From: Trileptium ribeirensis | Taxonomy: Eukaryota; Nematoda; Enoplea; Enoplida; Thoracostomopsidae | Direction of reading: 5' to 3' | Assembly: GCA_030248225.1 (NCBI GenBank) | Contig: JASANE010003825.1 | Location: 1-64,000 of the forward strand | Length of the DNA stretch: 64,000 bases | Shown: piece after piece, positions 12,475-24,300 of the stretch | Layout: the number at the start of each line of letters is the position of its first letter | How positions within the stretch are numbered: the stretch's first letter is position 1 | Notes under the pieces: generated by a model | What the model saw: the letters and a program-made list of their open reading frames with translations, nothing else | Database searches by the model: none | Told to the model about the DNA's origin: nothing | Translations under genes and position numbers: made by a program

Positions 12475-13712
12475 AGAAGTTTGTGCTTGTGCTGGCCCGA
12501 CAAATTATTAACGAATCAGCTCAACTGGGAGTTGTTAGCCACAGGGAAAAACGTCCGTTATCACCCACGATTAAAACATTCTAATGACGAAATAAATGAT
12601 ATAAACAACTTTCGTCCAATTTCGAACATCTCCTACCTTGCCAAAATTATTAAACGGGTAGCAATAGGACAATTGATCAGTCATATAGAAAGAAATGACG
12701 AAATACCTTACAGCTTGCATACCGCCGCTGGTCATTACTGCTTTAGTGAGAATTTGCAGTGATATTGAAACAGAATTTGCAAAAAAGAGACTACTCTACT
12801 CATTCCAGCCTGGTATTACTGCCGCTTTCGACACAATTGATCACACAATGATGCTTCAACAACTTCAGGACGTAGGTGTGTCAACTTTTAGTTCCTGAGT
12901 GGTCCAAATCTTACTTGACAAACAGGAAACAACGCGTTCAACTTGGGATAACAATGTCAAGGACTACAGCGTCACGGGGTGGAGTGCTACAAGGCAGCGT
13001 AAGTGGTCATATTGTTTTTAGCATCTTCTTTGCTCCATTTACTCCCGCTGACTTTAACATTCGCAGCTATGCGGGTGACATTCAGATATATAAATGTTTT
13101 TATAGGGGTGCCGAACCTCTGATCACGACATCGGTACAGAATTTATTCGTTTCCTCTAAGAGTTGATTTTGTAACAGCAAGTAAAATTGAACAAATATAA
13201 AACAGGAGTGAGATATATTTTTGTCGGCATAAATGTGCGGGTTCATCGGTAGCCATTCGAAATGAGAATGTCAATCCCACTGATATAACAAAGATATTAT
13301 AGGCGTTACATTGGACACGAAATCGACATTCGCAAAATATATCGCAAAATGAGCTATATACTGCACGTGGCAACTATCGAGAGACAATAAGGCTTCAAAA
13401 CCACCTGGATGTTGGTGCAACTCACTAAATCGTCAGGGCTTTTGTCACGTCTCGAATTGACTAGTGTAATGCATTGTATGGTGGTCTACAGTTTACCTTT
13501 CGCCATTTCGTCGTCTTCTGCACAATGCGGCCAGAATTATTTCCGCTACTCGGCGACACGAACATATAAGCACCGTTCCGAGGCAACTACGTTGGTTGCC
13601 ACTAGACCGACGAGTTAAGTGCAAATTATTTGTGCTCATTCAGGATGCGTTAAGCTGTAACAGCCCATTTTATTTTGTTGATATGTTAAACCAATCGTCA
13701 GCGACCTGACTT
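12475..13712 (+). pseudogene. L2/CR1-type LINE reverse transcriptase relic (right arm)
   Basis: Inverted partner of the left-arm LINE. The same ordered RT blocks are visible on the plus strand: RT start at about 12490-12690, AAFDTIDHTMMLQQL near 12820-12870, SYLTNRKQRVQLG near 12910, GGVLQGSV near 12975, YAGDIQIY near 13067 and the HWLP-type C-terminal block near 13590. Frames are broken by stops, and YADD reads YAGD as in the other arm. The shared defect shows that the element was already dead before the arms were duplicated, or that the arms have been homogenised. Confidence 0.8.
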
Positions 13713-15736
13713 ACCAATGAGAGAATTCTTCGAACCGATGTAACAAGAGACAATAGTGTTTTTTCTTGGACCATCGTATTGGAACACTTCGCCAAGTACT
13801 TTACGAAATCCAAACCTTGATTTATCCGAATTCTAATCTAAACAGAAAACTCATCTTTTCCCGTTATTTGACGATGAATTTTTGTAGCATCTGACTTCCT
13901 TGTTAACATTCATATCCAGCGCTTTTTCGCGCTTCTAAGAAAAAGGCGCGTTACAAATGTTTTATTAGTATTATTGTAATAACCGGTGACGCAGCTGCAT
14001 GGCGCAACGTCCTAACACCATGCCCATACGACCCCGGCTATCGTAACCTCAAGGGTGGACCGTGAATACTAAATTTTTAATCCTATTCTTGGTCAGACCC
14101 AAGAAGCTACGCAGCTTAGCAGGCCGCAGGCGCGCTTCACTGGGTGTGTTCGGACCCCGCCCGAAAGGTTGCGCACGTGTCTAGTATCGGGTATGATTTC
14201 TGAGGTCTCCCAGGGAGGCTAGCACCAACACCTGCTCGCAGGTCATGGTGCCTAGCCGCTATTCCCTATCTTAGACTCATCGAAAGTTGTTTGGTTCTAT
14301 TTTCGGGCAATAAGTGTTGAAACCAAATGCGAAAGTGTCCCTAGAAATTTGAAGCTCAAGACGAGTTATGCTCCGTGTTAGAGCATTGACCTATGTGGCC
14401 CCCACAGGGTTCCGACAAGCCCTGAGTGTTTAATGTCGCATTATCAATGGTGTGGCCTGCTCAGTTCAATAGATTCTATACTAGCGTACTGGTGCCTTGA
14501 CCAGTGAAAGTTTAGCTTATTCAAGTAGAGAAAATGCCTAACAAATTTTGAGTCACGGTGATGAAAGGGTTAAGCTTTGGTAACGTTTCCCAATTATTTT
14601 ATTTCCTAGATCCGATAAAACGTAGACCGATAGGTCAGAAGGCGATGCACGCCAGTGCTTGCGGCATTCTCGCACACAAGCCATGGCGAGCAGTGCCTGC
14701 TCGTCCGTGCGGACAAACCAGAAAAGAAAACTCCCTATCGTCTCGGTAAGAAGTAAGACGGTACTCGGTGTTTCAAGATACAAAGTTTATTTACATAGAT
14801 CAAATGTTATCGAGGGGACGAGTGTTCCTAAACAACACTGGGCGGGACGAATAAAACGGATCGGGGAAGCCTAGTAGTGTCTTGCTATGGTCGCTGCAGT
14901 TCAACATAATGTGGTGGCACGGGACGTTAAAAAGAGAACAGGGGAGGAGCGTACAGATATTCGCCAAGTTGCGAACTAGGGGCGGTTATCCCTGCTTCGA
15001 CTCAATGATGGCGAAATAATCAGCTATGCAGCGCACTAAGCAGGGCCCTAGGGTGCTTCAGAAAATGCTCCTTAATGCAGGTCGCTCGGGGCGGCGAATA
15101 ATAAGGCGGGGCGGGAGAAAAACGGTGGTCAGGACTGACTGTGCGCGCTCGAGAGCATAGCTGGAACGCTACGTAGGGCGATGCCAACTCTAATTGGTGA
15201 CAAGCAGTGCCTGGAAATTTATCCTTAAGATATACTCACATTTGTGCGTATGCATAAATTCGCTCTATTGCGTTTGGCGTCCTTACCTACCTAATAGTAC
15301 GACTGACCGAACGACGAGGTCCAGCAGCGGAGGAAAGGGAAAAACGGAACGGTTCCCTTAATTTAGGCCGACGGAACGCGGTCGGGGTGTTGCGTGGCAT
15401 GACGCGTCCTTATGGGCTACTTACGGAACGGTCATCCAGCGGACTGATTTCTCTTCGAATTTGGTACCGGGTTCTAGATGGTGAGGCGAGTCCTTTTAGA
15501 CGGACCGCACCTATCCGAAGGCTAAGTCAGCCTCATTTCCTACTTATCGGAGTCGTTTGTACCACTCGGGCCCTGGGCGATCGGCCCGGGACGCATTTGC
15601 GTCCTTTGTTTCTTTCTTTGGTTGTTGGTTTTTTGCCTCTCTCTAACGACAATTTTTCTATTACACTGCAATGTTGCAGTGTCTCAACTGCACTGTACTG
15701 CAGTTGAGTTATTATCGACATAATCGTCGATGTTCC

Positions 15737-15809
15737 TATAACTCTGTGGCTGAATGGTTAAGACTGATGAAACTGCAGCGGACCTAAATTCTCCGTGCAG
15801 GATCAACTC
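15737..15809 (+). repeat. tRNA-Ser/Leu-like SINE head (right arm)
   Basis: Inverted partner of the tRNA-like element at 1161-1234, with A box TGGCTGAATGGTTAAGAC and a more degenerate B-box region GATCAACTC. It differs from the left copy by a few substitutions and a one-base deletion. Confidence 0.4.
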
Positions 15810-16955
15810 ACACTACGGGAAAATGTAACTGGCTGATACTGAAACTGTAGAAAAAGTGAAACTGGGCATACATAGTACATAGCCTAACGGGCAAGCCGAG
15901 CTAAAATCAAAGAAAAACCAAACTCAGCGATCAACTCGCTCCAAAAAGAAAAAGGGGTTTTGCACTCGCCCGGTTTGGGGCCGAAATGGCCCGGGCGAGG
16001 AGGTAAGTTTTCTTTATTTTCAGGAAGTCCTAAAATTTTGTTTGAAGGCAGGGGCACGACGTGTTTCTCCTGCCATGGTGCTGTCTAGTGCTGGCGCAGG
16101 AGCAAGCTTAAATTCTATCTCTTTTAGACAATGGTTCCGAGAGAAGACCATTGCGTAGTGCAATGGCGAACACCCGTAAACTTAATTGCTTAGTTAAAAT
16201 AGTCTTTCGGGGCTTAAAACTGGCGTGTCACCATCAAACGACGCGTTCGCGGCACCAAACGGGGTCGTCGGAATTTTGGTCGACTGGGGGTCTTCTTCCC
16301 CTAGCCAAATTTTGTGATCATAGAGGTTGTAAGGTGGTCACCTACTATTTCTCCGGTCAGTCGTCCTAATGAGATGGGTGTACAAACGAGATGCCTACCG
16401 AATATGTCGTCTATGTGCTCTAAAATCAGATTCAAAGAACTAAGTCAAGACGATTCCGAGACGACATTCCGTGAAACCAGTAAACACCTTAAGCTCAAGT
16501 GACAGTACCTAGAATTTGTTTAATCTGTTAGGTTCCCAAATTTTCTTAACTCACTAAAGTAGAAGAAATTTTAAGGGCTTCCTAAAGCCCGACGGAGGCC
16601 AGTCCTCCGTCCCTAATCTGCGTTTCTGTCCAAGCCCAAACACGGCATGAGCATTGAACGATCAACTAAACTGCAAATTTGGAAACCATAATCGCAAAAC
16701 CATTGAACAATTCCCTACTTTCCGTGGCATGCACGTTCAAGAAGTTTTACCGTGGTCGGCTCAGGAAAAGTCGTCAATCCTAACTCAAAAGAAGCAAGTC
16801 ATGTAAAATCTGGACGAGAAGCGTCCATTTTGTTGTGCCTTACCTAAGACCACGGGGAATCAGCAAGACTTCGAATTTAGTCAAACGGTCCTCACAGTGC
16901 TCTGCACGAATGTACCCTAAATCTTCTAACGCCTCCTACGTCTGAACTCAATTCC

Positions 16956-18120
16956 GGAGGTTGATTCCAGTAAAGATCGTGTGTAGCTTTTCTGATGGGA
17001 CGGAGTGGGTGAAACATGAACGCAATTAATTCTACTTAGGAGCGAGAAACATGCTACATTCATGAGATACTTGTAAATGGCCTGTTACTCTTCATCCGGC
17101 AGGGAAACTAAACCCCTGCATTCACTAAACCTTCAAGTACTTACGAACGTTGATCCCTGGGGCAGCACCAGCTGAACCTCCTTCGCGAGGTATTCACCTA
17201 CGCGGAAACCTTTCGTCCATCGAATCGATCCGAAGCAAAAGCGAAAAACGACAGAAAAACAGAGCCATATGAAAACTAGGAACAGAAAACAATGCTTTGG
17301 AGCCGGTCAGTAAAGTTGAACGAACTCACCGCTGTCGAAGTCCAACTGATTCCAAGATTTGACGCGTTGGTCGTAACCTCGAAATTTTTGCCTGTAGTTA
17401 AGGATGGCGATTTTGTCGCCGTCCAATCGTTGTTGGTCGGGCAACGCCCACTTTTCTTGGGTTTTAGTTCAGTGTCCAATTGGGGACACTTCCGGAAAAT
17501 CGATTCTTGACGACTACCATAAACCGTCGGCTTCAATTAAATTTGCCGACATCAAGTTTGAATCTTCCGAGTACTCGGAAGTTGACCATCTGTGATTTTT
17601 TGTCCCAATTTTCCCAAGAAAAGTAAATTTTGAAGTCCCAATTTCCCGTCCTCATCGCCGGATGTCCAGCGAAATTGGATCCTAAACTCATAATGTTTGA
17701 ACAGCTTCCGGTCCCAGCTTAACTTAAACTATTGCAAATACTTTCGGGTCACGCAATTTCCTTCTTCAGCCCCAATTAGCGTGACAGTCTGCTCATAATT
17801 TGACTATTTGTTCTTCCCAGCACATACCGAGTCGGCAAACATCAACTCGGCCTTTGTGGTTTTCGACTTGCCGCCCTCCTAATTAAGCTAAATCTTGCTT
17901 TGAAGATGACCCTCGCTCATGAGGACATCCAAACACAACGAAAAAGCTCAAACAAATTTATGGTTCTCATGCAAGTATCTATGTTTCAAAGGCGCGTCGG
18001 GGGGGAACCGACGACCGGAAATTATCCGTCTGGAGGCCAGGGATGGGGCGGATTCCACCGTACTCCTAATTAGTCAGCGCCCTGTTCTAGGGTGCCTAGG
18101 GTCCGCGGGAGTGCCCTAAA
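16956..18120. other. Non-coding flank of the inverted repeat, no gene recognised
   Basis: No conserved protein domain is recognisable on either strand. Open frames are short and overlap each other on opposite strands. A 20-base word at 17333-17352 (GTCGAAGTCCAACTGATTCC) matches 80-99 in the left arm with one mismatch, in the same orientation, so part of this flank may be related to arm sequence. Confidence 0.5.
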
Positions 18121-18420
18121 ATCGCCCCCGTTCGTCCTATCCGTCCGTATTTTGTCCGTCCGTAAAACTCTGAAATTTAACGAATTTTAATATACGATGT
18201 CCTCGTCCGTCCGTTTTTCTATGTCCTTATATATACATATATATATTTCTTACATGTAAATATAATATATAAGTAGACATACATACACACAGACACATAC
18301 ACATACTACACACAGTAGACACACTGGCATCCTGAGCGACAGAAAGGTCGCTCAGGATAAATACACACACACAACACGTCAAACACAACAACAACAAAGC
18401 GACAAAGAAGAAAACCGACC
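18121..18420. repeat. Simple-sequence tract (CGTCCGTC, TA and CA repeats)
   Basis: 18135-18220 has repeated CGTCCGT words. 18226-18275 is a TATATACATATA-type tract. 18276-18385 is a mixed CACACA/ACATAC tract. The 118-residue minus-strand frame across it is a by-product of this composition. Confidence 0.7.
18329..18358. repeat. 12-bp perfect stem-loop
   Basis: ATCCTGAGCGAC at 18329-18340 and its exact reverse complement at 18347-18358 are separated by a six-base AGAAAG loop. It lies inside the CA-rich tract. It could be a transposon end structure or a cruciform-forming repeat; no role is shown. Confidence 0.75.
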
Positions 18421-19640
18421 AGAAACGTCGGTTAGAGAGAGAACGAGGACAAAAACTAAAGGACAGCGAGGACACGAAGAGGGCGTGGGAAGGGAAGCGG
18501 GACAAGGGGAATCCCCGGGGGAATTTCGAGGGGCTGGGGCGAAATTCGGTCTCTGGACGAAGAATGGGGCCGATCGATACCAAACACGAGGGGGAGGACG
18601 TAATAGCGGGTCGGGACCCACCTATGGGTTCCTATATGTATTAGTATTGGGAGCTTTAGCGGGCTCCCCCACGTTAACGGTTGGGCGGAGCGACGCCCGC
18701 CGGGTATCGTTGGACTCACCGTCCAACAGCGATTTGAACGAGGGGTGATACCGCAACCGGGGCGGCAGGGGTAAGAACGGTGCTAAAATTGCGGCGATTA
18801 GAAAGAGTAGTGGCTACGGTAGGGGCGCTTTTGTTGGTTGTCCAGGGTTAACGGGGTGGCGGACCGGGACCCGCCGGGTATTTTTGGAGATGTCTCATTG
18901 AGACGAATCTAATGAGGCGCGGTTCGCCCATTTTAGAGGTGAGCGAAAAATCTCGATTTATCGGTGCCCATCAGCGGTTGACAACAGCTTTCTAGGCATC
19001 TTTGAGTGACTACCGCGAGCAAGCAGGGGCTCGGACGGACAAAACCGGCACATATCGTTGGATTCCACTAAGCACGATGAACAAAACGAAGGGTTGCATG
19101 CGCCGGTTCTGACGCGGGGTAGGGCAACGAGGGTGTCGGAAAGTGGGGGCTTGCATTAGTTGCATGCTACCACGGGCTACGGAAACGAGGAGGTTTTACC
19201 TGAAAAAGTTGTCCACAGGGCACACACACGCACATGTAGATACGTTTACATATTTCATATATGATATGTCTTAAATGTATGGGAGGTAACAGTCCTGGTC
19301 CCACGTTGACAATCCTACCTAGCATAAGTAGCGATTGTCTCTACGCGAAGTTCTGGCGTTGTCCGGGGCGGTTTTGGAAGTCCCCTCACACTTCCCCAAC
19401 GTGTTCTACCCGTCTACTCTGGTTATTTTCCGGATCATGGCACCGTAGACGGTGGCGGGCCTTCGAATTAACCTGGCGTCCGTCGTCCCGCCTGCTTGCC
19501 AAGACTACCAAAAGCGTGATTTCCGCTTATTTTGACTTGTTGTTTTCCGTGACCATTACTCAGTATATTGCTAAAACCAAGTAAATTTAATATTTTTGAT
19601 TTCAGTCTTAACAAACTTGCTTTCCTGAACGTGCAGTCAG
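18421..19640. other. GC-rich non-coding stretch with a repeated motif
   Basis: The stretch is richer in GC than its surroundings and has no recognised coding domain. A GGGTTAACGG...CCGCCGGGTAT-type module occurs twice (around 18670-18710 and 18845-18885), suggesting a decayed repeat, perhaps of LTR or satellite origin. The open frames here have no family resemblance that I can see. Confidence 0.45.
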
Positions 19641-19859
19641 GAGCCTCCTATTCCCGGACGGTCGTAACCGTCACAGTTTTAACGCGTAGCGGCGGCTGAT
19701 AGTGGTTTCAGCGTGATGCCTACTTTCTGTCGGTGTGGAGCGTAGTGTCCAGTATCCTAAATCGGCTTGATCAACCTAATTTCTTTATTTCGTCCAGCGT
19801 GCCTCACCCAACACTCGTCCCGATGATCAAATTCGGCAATTACAACACGGAGTACGACA

Positions 19860-20395
19860 TATTATACGAAACGGTTCATGGATATATTACGAATTCTTTA
19901 TGCCAAACGGTTCACTAACATGATACTACATTCTTTATACAAAACGGTATACGACATTTTTATACAAAACGGTATACGACATTTTTATGCAAAACGGTAC
20001 ACGACATTTTTATACAAAACGGTATACGACATTTTTATGCAAAACGGTACACGACATTTTTATACAAAACGGTATACGACATTTTTATGCAAAACGGTAT
20101 ACGACATTTCTATACAAAACGGTACACGGCATTTTTATACAAAACTGTGTACGACATTTTTATGCAAAACGGTATACGACATTTCTATACAAAACAGTAC
20201 ACGACATTTTTATACAAAACGGTATACGACATTTTTACGCAAAACGGTACACGACATTTTTATACAAAACGGTATACGACATTTTTATGCAAAACGGTAT
20301 ACGACATTTCTATACAAAACGGTTCGTTAATACAAGCGACGTTTTATACAAAACGTTTAGCTGATACAAGCGAGATTTTTATACAAACAGCCATG
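19860..20395 (+). repeat. 25-bp minisatellite, open in all three forward frames
   Basis: About 20 copies of a 25-bp unit (TATACAAAACGGTATACGAC plus ATTTT) run head to tail. They are nearly perfect in 19936-20325 and degenerate at both ends. TATAC alternates with TATGC, and GGTATACG with GGTACACG. Because 25 is not a multiple of 3 and the unit has no stop in any phase, all three forward frames stay open for 120-150 codons and read the same rotating peptide. This is a repeat-driven open frame and not evidence of a protein. Confidence 0.92.
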
Positions 20396-20445
20396 TGCCA
20401 ACGCTTCCCGATACGATTTTGGAGTACGAAGGTCCTGAAATGCTC

Positions 20446-20472
20446 GTGACAGGGCCGAAGCGGCCCTGTTAC
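20446..20472. repeat. 12-bp GC-rich hairpin
   Basis: GTGACAGGGCCG at 20446-20457, loop AAG, then CGGCCCTGTTAC at 20461-20472: twelve pairs including one G-T. It lies just past the minisatellite and before the tRNA-like fragment. A Helitron-style end was considered, but no CTRR end follows at the expected spacing. Confidence 0.7.
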
Positions 20473-20528
20473 ATTATTGATGTACGACTGAATTTGTGTA
20501 TCACATTAATATTTGATAACTTCCCACC

Positions 20529-20570
20529 AGCCCCAGGGATCGAATGTGGGGTGTACGGGTGAAAGCTACG
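20529..20570 (-). repeat. Fragment of the arm SINE outside the palindrome
   Basis: About 38 bases match the right arm at about 11215-11258, including the B-box word, with about four mismatches. It shows that the tRNA-like repeat of the arms is a dispersed family. Confidence 0.55.
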
Positions 20571-20889
20571 CTAATGCGCTGAAGCGCGCAGATGTCGAAC
20601 TCATAGGTGCTTTTGCGTCGGCGAAGGTGCTGTACCCAACGCCCTTACGCCAACCGCCTTTACTGCTGAAGGAGTTGTACTTTTCGCTGACACTTAGTAC
20701 ACCAGTGCCCTGGGACTTCGGACCTCGGTGTATTATTGCGTTAATATATGAGTAATTTCCCGAATTCCCAAATTCTCAAGAATAATGTTAATTCACATTC
20801 AGTACCAAACTTTTATAAAGAATATTTCCTTTAACAATATTCATTACTAGATTAACTGTGTAGAACAAATGTTCCACTTAAGTATAAAA

Positions 20890-21291
20890 CACTAATCGCT
20901 TGAGTTTGCATCTGTTATTTGGTCGCCGCCATACATCACGCTCGTTTATAAACTTGAAGCGATTCAATCAAGATGCCTGCGACTAGTGCACGGCTATACC
21001 GAAACAAATCACTCTACTTTTGCCCAACGACGACAAACAATCGATCGTGTCTATGCATATAAACTGCTAAACGGTATGACAGTCTTAGATCCAACCAATT
21101 TCTTTGCTCAGTCAACTACTGGAAATCTGCGCGGACATAGCATGAAGCTGGCTGTTCGTTACGTACGTACTAATGTTCGGCGCCACTCTTTCAATTGGAG
21201 GACTATTCCTATGTGGAATGCGCTGCCTGAGAGCGTTGCCACTGCTAGCACTGTAGCCACTTTCAAAAATAGTGTGAGACGCACCCGCTAA
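20890..21291 (+). pseudogene. 5'-truncated LINE, C-terminal part of the RT protein
   Basis: A single open frame carries the C-terminal end of a non-LTR retrotransposon RT protein. FASVIWSPPY corresponds to the usual ASVVWSP motif and is followed by KLEAIQSRCLRLV, then YAYKLLNGM, a NLRGHS block, WRTIPMWNALPESV and TFKNSVRR, ending at a stop at 21289-21291. In family members this is the segment after the catalytic domain (L2/CR1/Rex-like). No RT core lies upstream, which fits 5' truncation during insertion. The frame is intact over about 130 codons, so the insertion is fairly young, but it has no start of its own. Confidence 0.8.
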
Positions 21292-21399
21292 AGTGTCATA
21301 GGGTGCTAGGTTGTAAGGTAATTCTATAAGGTAAACTATTTTCGTCTAATGCTAACTTTAAACTACATAGCTAAACATATGGCTTCTAGAATAAAATTG

Positions 21400-24300
21400 G
21401 TTCAAATTTTGTAATTTTTGTCGGGTGGCTAGTAGGCTACACAAGGGGTATCCGGGCACAAAACTACCATTCACCAAAAAGTAACACAATAATAAAAAAA
21501 CTAAGTTTCACAATTTTTAATATTATATGACCCTGAACCCACCAATTCCTAAAAACCTAAAATTCCTTAATTTCTTTGTTTTGTTTGAATCCTAATTAGC
21601 ATAACCATCTTTTGTTATTTTTATTAACTAACATTTAGAATTAGTTTAATTTGAATTTAAGTTAGTCTAGAGTTACGTTAGGGTTGTATCCGGTTGACTG
21701 AGGAAGCGTAAATAAACACGCTAGACGTCTTTTATGTGAGAGTTCTGCGACACCTGTACTCGTAAAAGAATTACTCGGAAGCTATATTTATTCTAATATT
21801 TAATACCAGTTTGGCCACATAGCTACCAATACTCGGGTAGCTTGGTTTTGTAATTCTATTTGTGCGTCGGCTTTACTAAGCTACCAAGGGTCCCAGGGTC
21901 CTAAATCCCATAAATTTTAGTTTAAAAATCTTAGTTCATAAAATTATTCATTATATCGCTCCCTAAATTTTATATTTCTAAAATTTTAGTTTTGTTGCTT
22001 TTGTTTTGAACTATTTTGCATAAATTGCTTTAATTTATTTTTTAAGCTAAGCCTGTGTTAAAATAATTTTAGTTCTAATCTCAGTCTAAAAGTTGTTCGG
22101 TGAAGACTAGTGACTTCTGCAACTGTTAAAAGTTTTATGTACTGAATATTATTTTTCCGTTTTGTATCAGTTAGCTACTGCGTAAGCTTCCTGTTTTTGA
22201 GATACGTGTATTCTATATTGATATTGACGACTTTTGGTAAGGCTTATGGAAATGTTGACCAGAATCGATATTGTTATTATGATGGATTACTGAAACCTTG
22301 GCTCATTTTTGTAGTGTTTTGAGTATAGTGCAAGGCTCGGAACGTAAAAAGAATAAAGTGAGAGACTCGAATTTGGATTTTCTTGACTTATTTCTGGTTT
22401 AGTGCTCTTGACGCAAAGAATGGAGCGTGTTAATAGGAAGGCTTCACAATTAAGTAACCTTAGCAGTGACTAATAATTAATTAGTAATATTAATATTCCC
22501 GATAAAAATCTCGGAGGAAAGTGGTTATAAAAGTAGTATTAGCGATAGAGTAGCATACCCTATTGCTAGTAATACGTTAAAAAGTTCCGCGCGCGTGTCG
22601 AGTGAGTAAACCAGGGCGAGAGTGTAGTGTCGGGGTTTAGTAAAGGCGTGTTCACACGCTCAAACTTTTTGCTCAAATTTTGAGCTAAAAATTTGAGCTC
22701 AAAATTTGACGGTAATTTTTAACGAAAAATTACGATATTTGAAAATTTGAGGTCAAACTTTTTCAAGTAATGAATCTTGTCAGTGATTGGTTACAGGAAT
22801 ATCCTTGAAAATTTTGAACGGTGTTCATACATTCAAACTCACCAAAAATGCAAAAAAGATGCTTTCAAACTTTGATCAAAATTTGAGCAAAAAGTTTGAG
22901 CGTGTGAACACGCCTTAAGCTACCAGGGGATCCCGGGGTTAAAATCCCAATTTTTTTATCGTTTTTCATAAAATTATTTATTATATGTGTCCCTCAAAAA
23001 TTTTGTTCTTCAAAATTTTACAATTTATAAAATTTATATATTTCTTTTTTTATCTAATTTGCATATTTTGCGTTCGTCTTATTGACTAGCTATGTAGAGT
23101 TGAGATTTTAATTTTTCTTTCTGTTCAGTCTGATCCTAGATCTCGCAGAGTTTGCGGTTTATGATCGACATTTTTATAATTATTGGCTTTTGGTTTTACA
23201 AGGCTACCTAGCTAGCCTTTTATGTAATCTAATGTGTTTTATATGCCGCAATAGTCGGTGTTAGAATTACGGTGTATGAGCATATTCATGGAAGAGATTC
23301 GGAGCATCGGGTTACTTAGGTATTTTATGACTTCTGATCTAACGCCAATATTTATGTACTTACGGGCATCGGCGACGTGTTGCATTTATTCTTTGGATCT
23401 ATAGAGAAGGAGCTTATACTCGGCCCTTCTGTTACGTGCTTATATCTCAAGGTGCCTTTAGTCGGGCCTTTATCTACTACTGCTTGGGAAGGAAACACCT
23501 ACACTCGGGTTCCTTCAGGTAAAGCTGACGCGAACAGTATTGGTTTCATGTAGCGCAAAAAATGCGCGGGTTTCCTTGCTTGATTTTACGGATCAGAGCG
23601 AAAGCGGTCTAAAGTGAAGGAAAGAACTATGGTTGGCAGCACAAATAGGTATCTTTAACCCATTATTATTTTTAAGTAGTAATATTACTTTTCCTAAGAA
23701 AAATCGTGAGCAAGTGGCAATAAGACTTAGTAGGTGCGATAGGATAGTAGCAACGTATTAGGCTTAGTAATATTTCAAAAATTCCGGCCCAAACGTGTTG
23801 AGTGAGATATTCCAGGGCGAAAGTGAAGGTAGGATCCGAATTAATTCGTAGTTTTACTTGTGAAACCGGCAGTGTCCGTTGTCGGTAAATCAAGTAATAT
23901 TATTCTTGAGAAGACCGTGTGAGTGAGGGGTGTAGAAAAGATAACCCCCTCGAGTCACCGTAGATCCCATTTAGTATTATTCCTGGACCGGTGTCCTTCG
24001 GGCTGGAATCTCCCCATACGATTCCCCGTCCGGTAGGACGTATGGAGTGAGAAACTTCAACTGCATAGTAGTCGACCGCTACGTACAGTTTTACTAACGT
24101 GGTTCGGCAGCCGTCCGGTGTTGGCCTGTTTAACATAACTAGCGCTATTAGCGTAAATCTAAGGTCTAGGTTGAGGTACTCAAATAATGTCATGGTGGCT
24201 ACCATCCGGTGTCACTGTGTCAACCCACAAGGGTTTTAATAAAGTAACAAATAACATAAATTCAACTCACTATCGCTCAAGAATAACACCTTAAACAATA

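Larger units (their letters stand above)
9531..16955 (-). repeat. Right arm of giant inverted repeat
   Basis: Reverse-complement partner of 1-7438. Similarity starts near 9531, where it pairs with about 7438, and runs to 16955, which pairs with base 1. The LINE, the tRNA-like elements and the short open frames of the left arm all recur here in opposite orientation. Differences are both substitutions and short indels, for example the AGD motif context reads VIGPVV on the left and VSGHIV on the right. After 16955 the sequence continues without any partner visible in this window, because the left partner would lie before base 1. Confidence 0.9.

Noticed and set aside
18227..18748. Several 80-118-codon frames on both strands
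   Set aside because: They overlap each other on opposite strands in GC- and CA-rich sequence with no family resemblance.
19878..20449. Three forward frames of 120-150 codons
   Set aside because: All are readings of the 25-bp minisatellite in its three phases.
20446..20480. Helitron 3' end
   Set aside because: The hairpin is present, but no CTRR end follows at the usual 10-12 bases.
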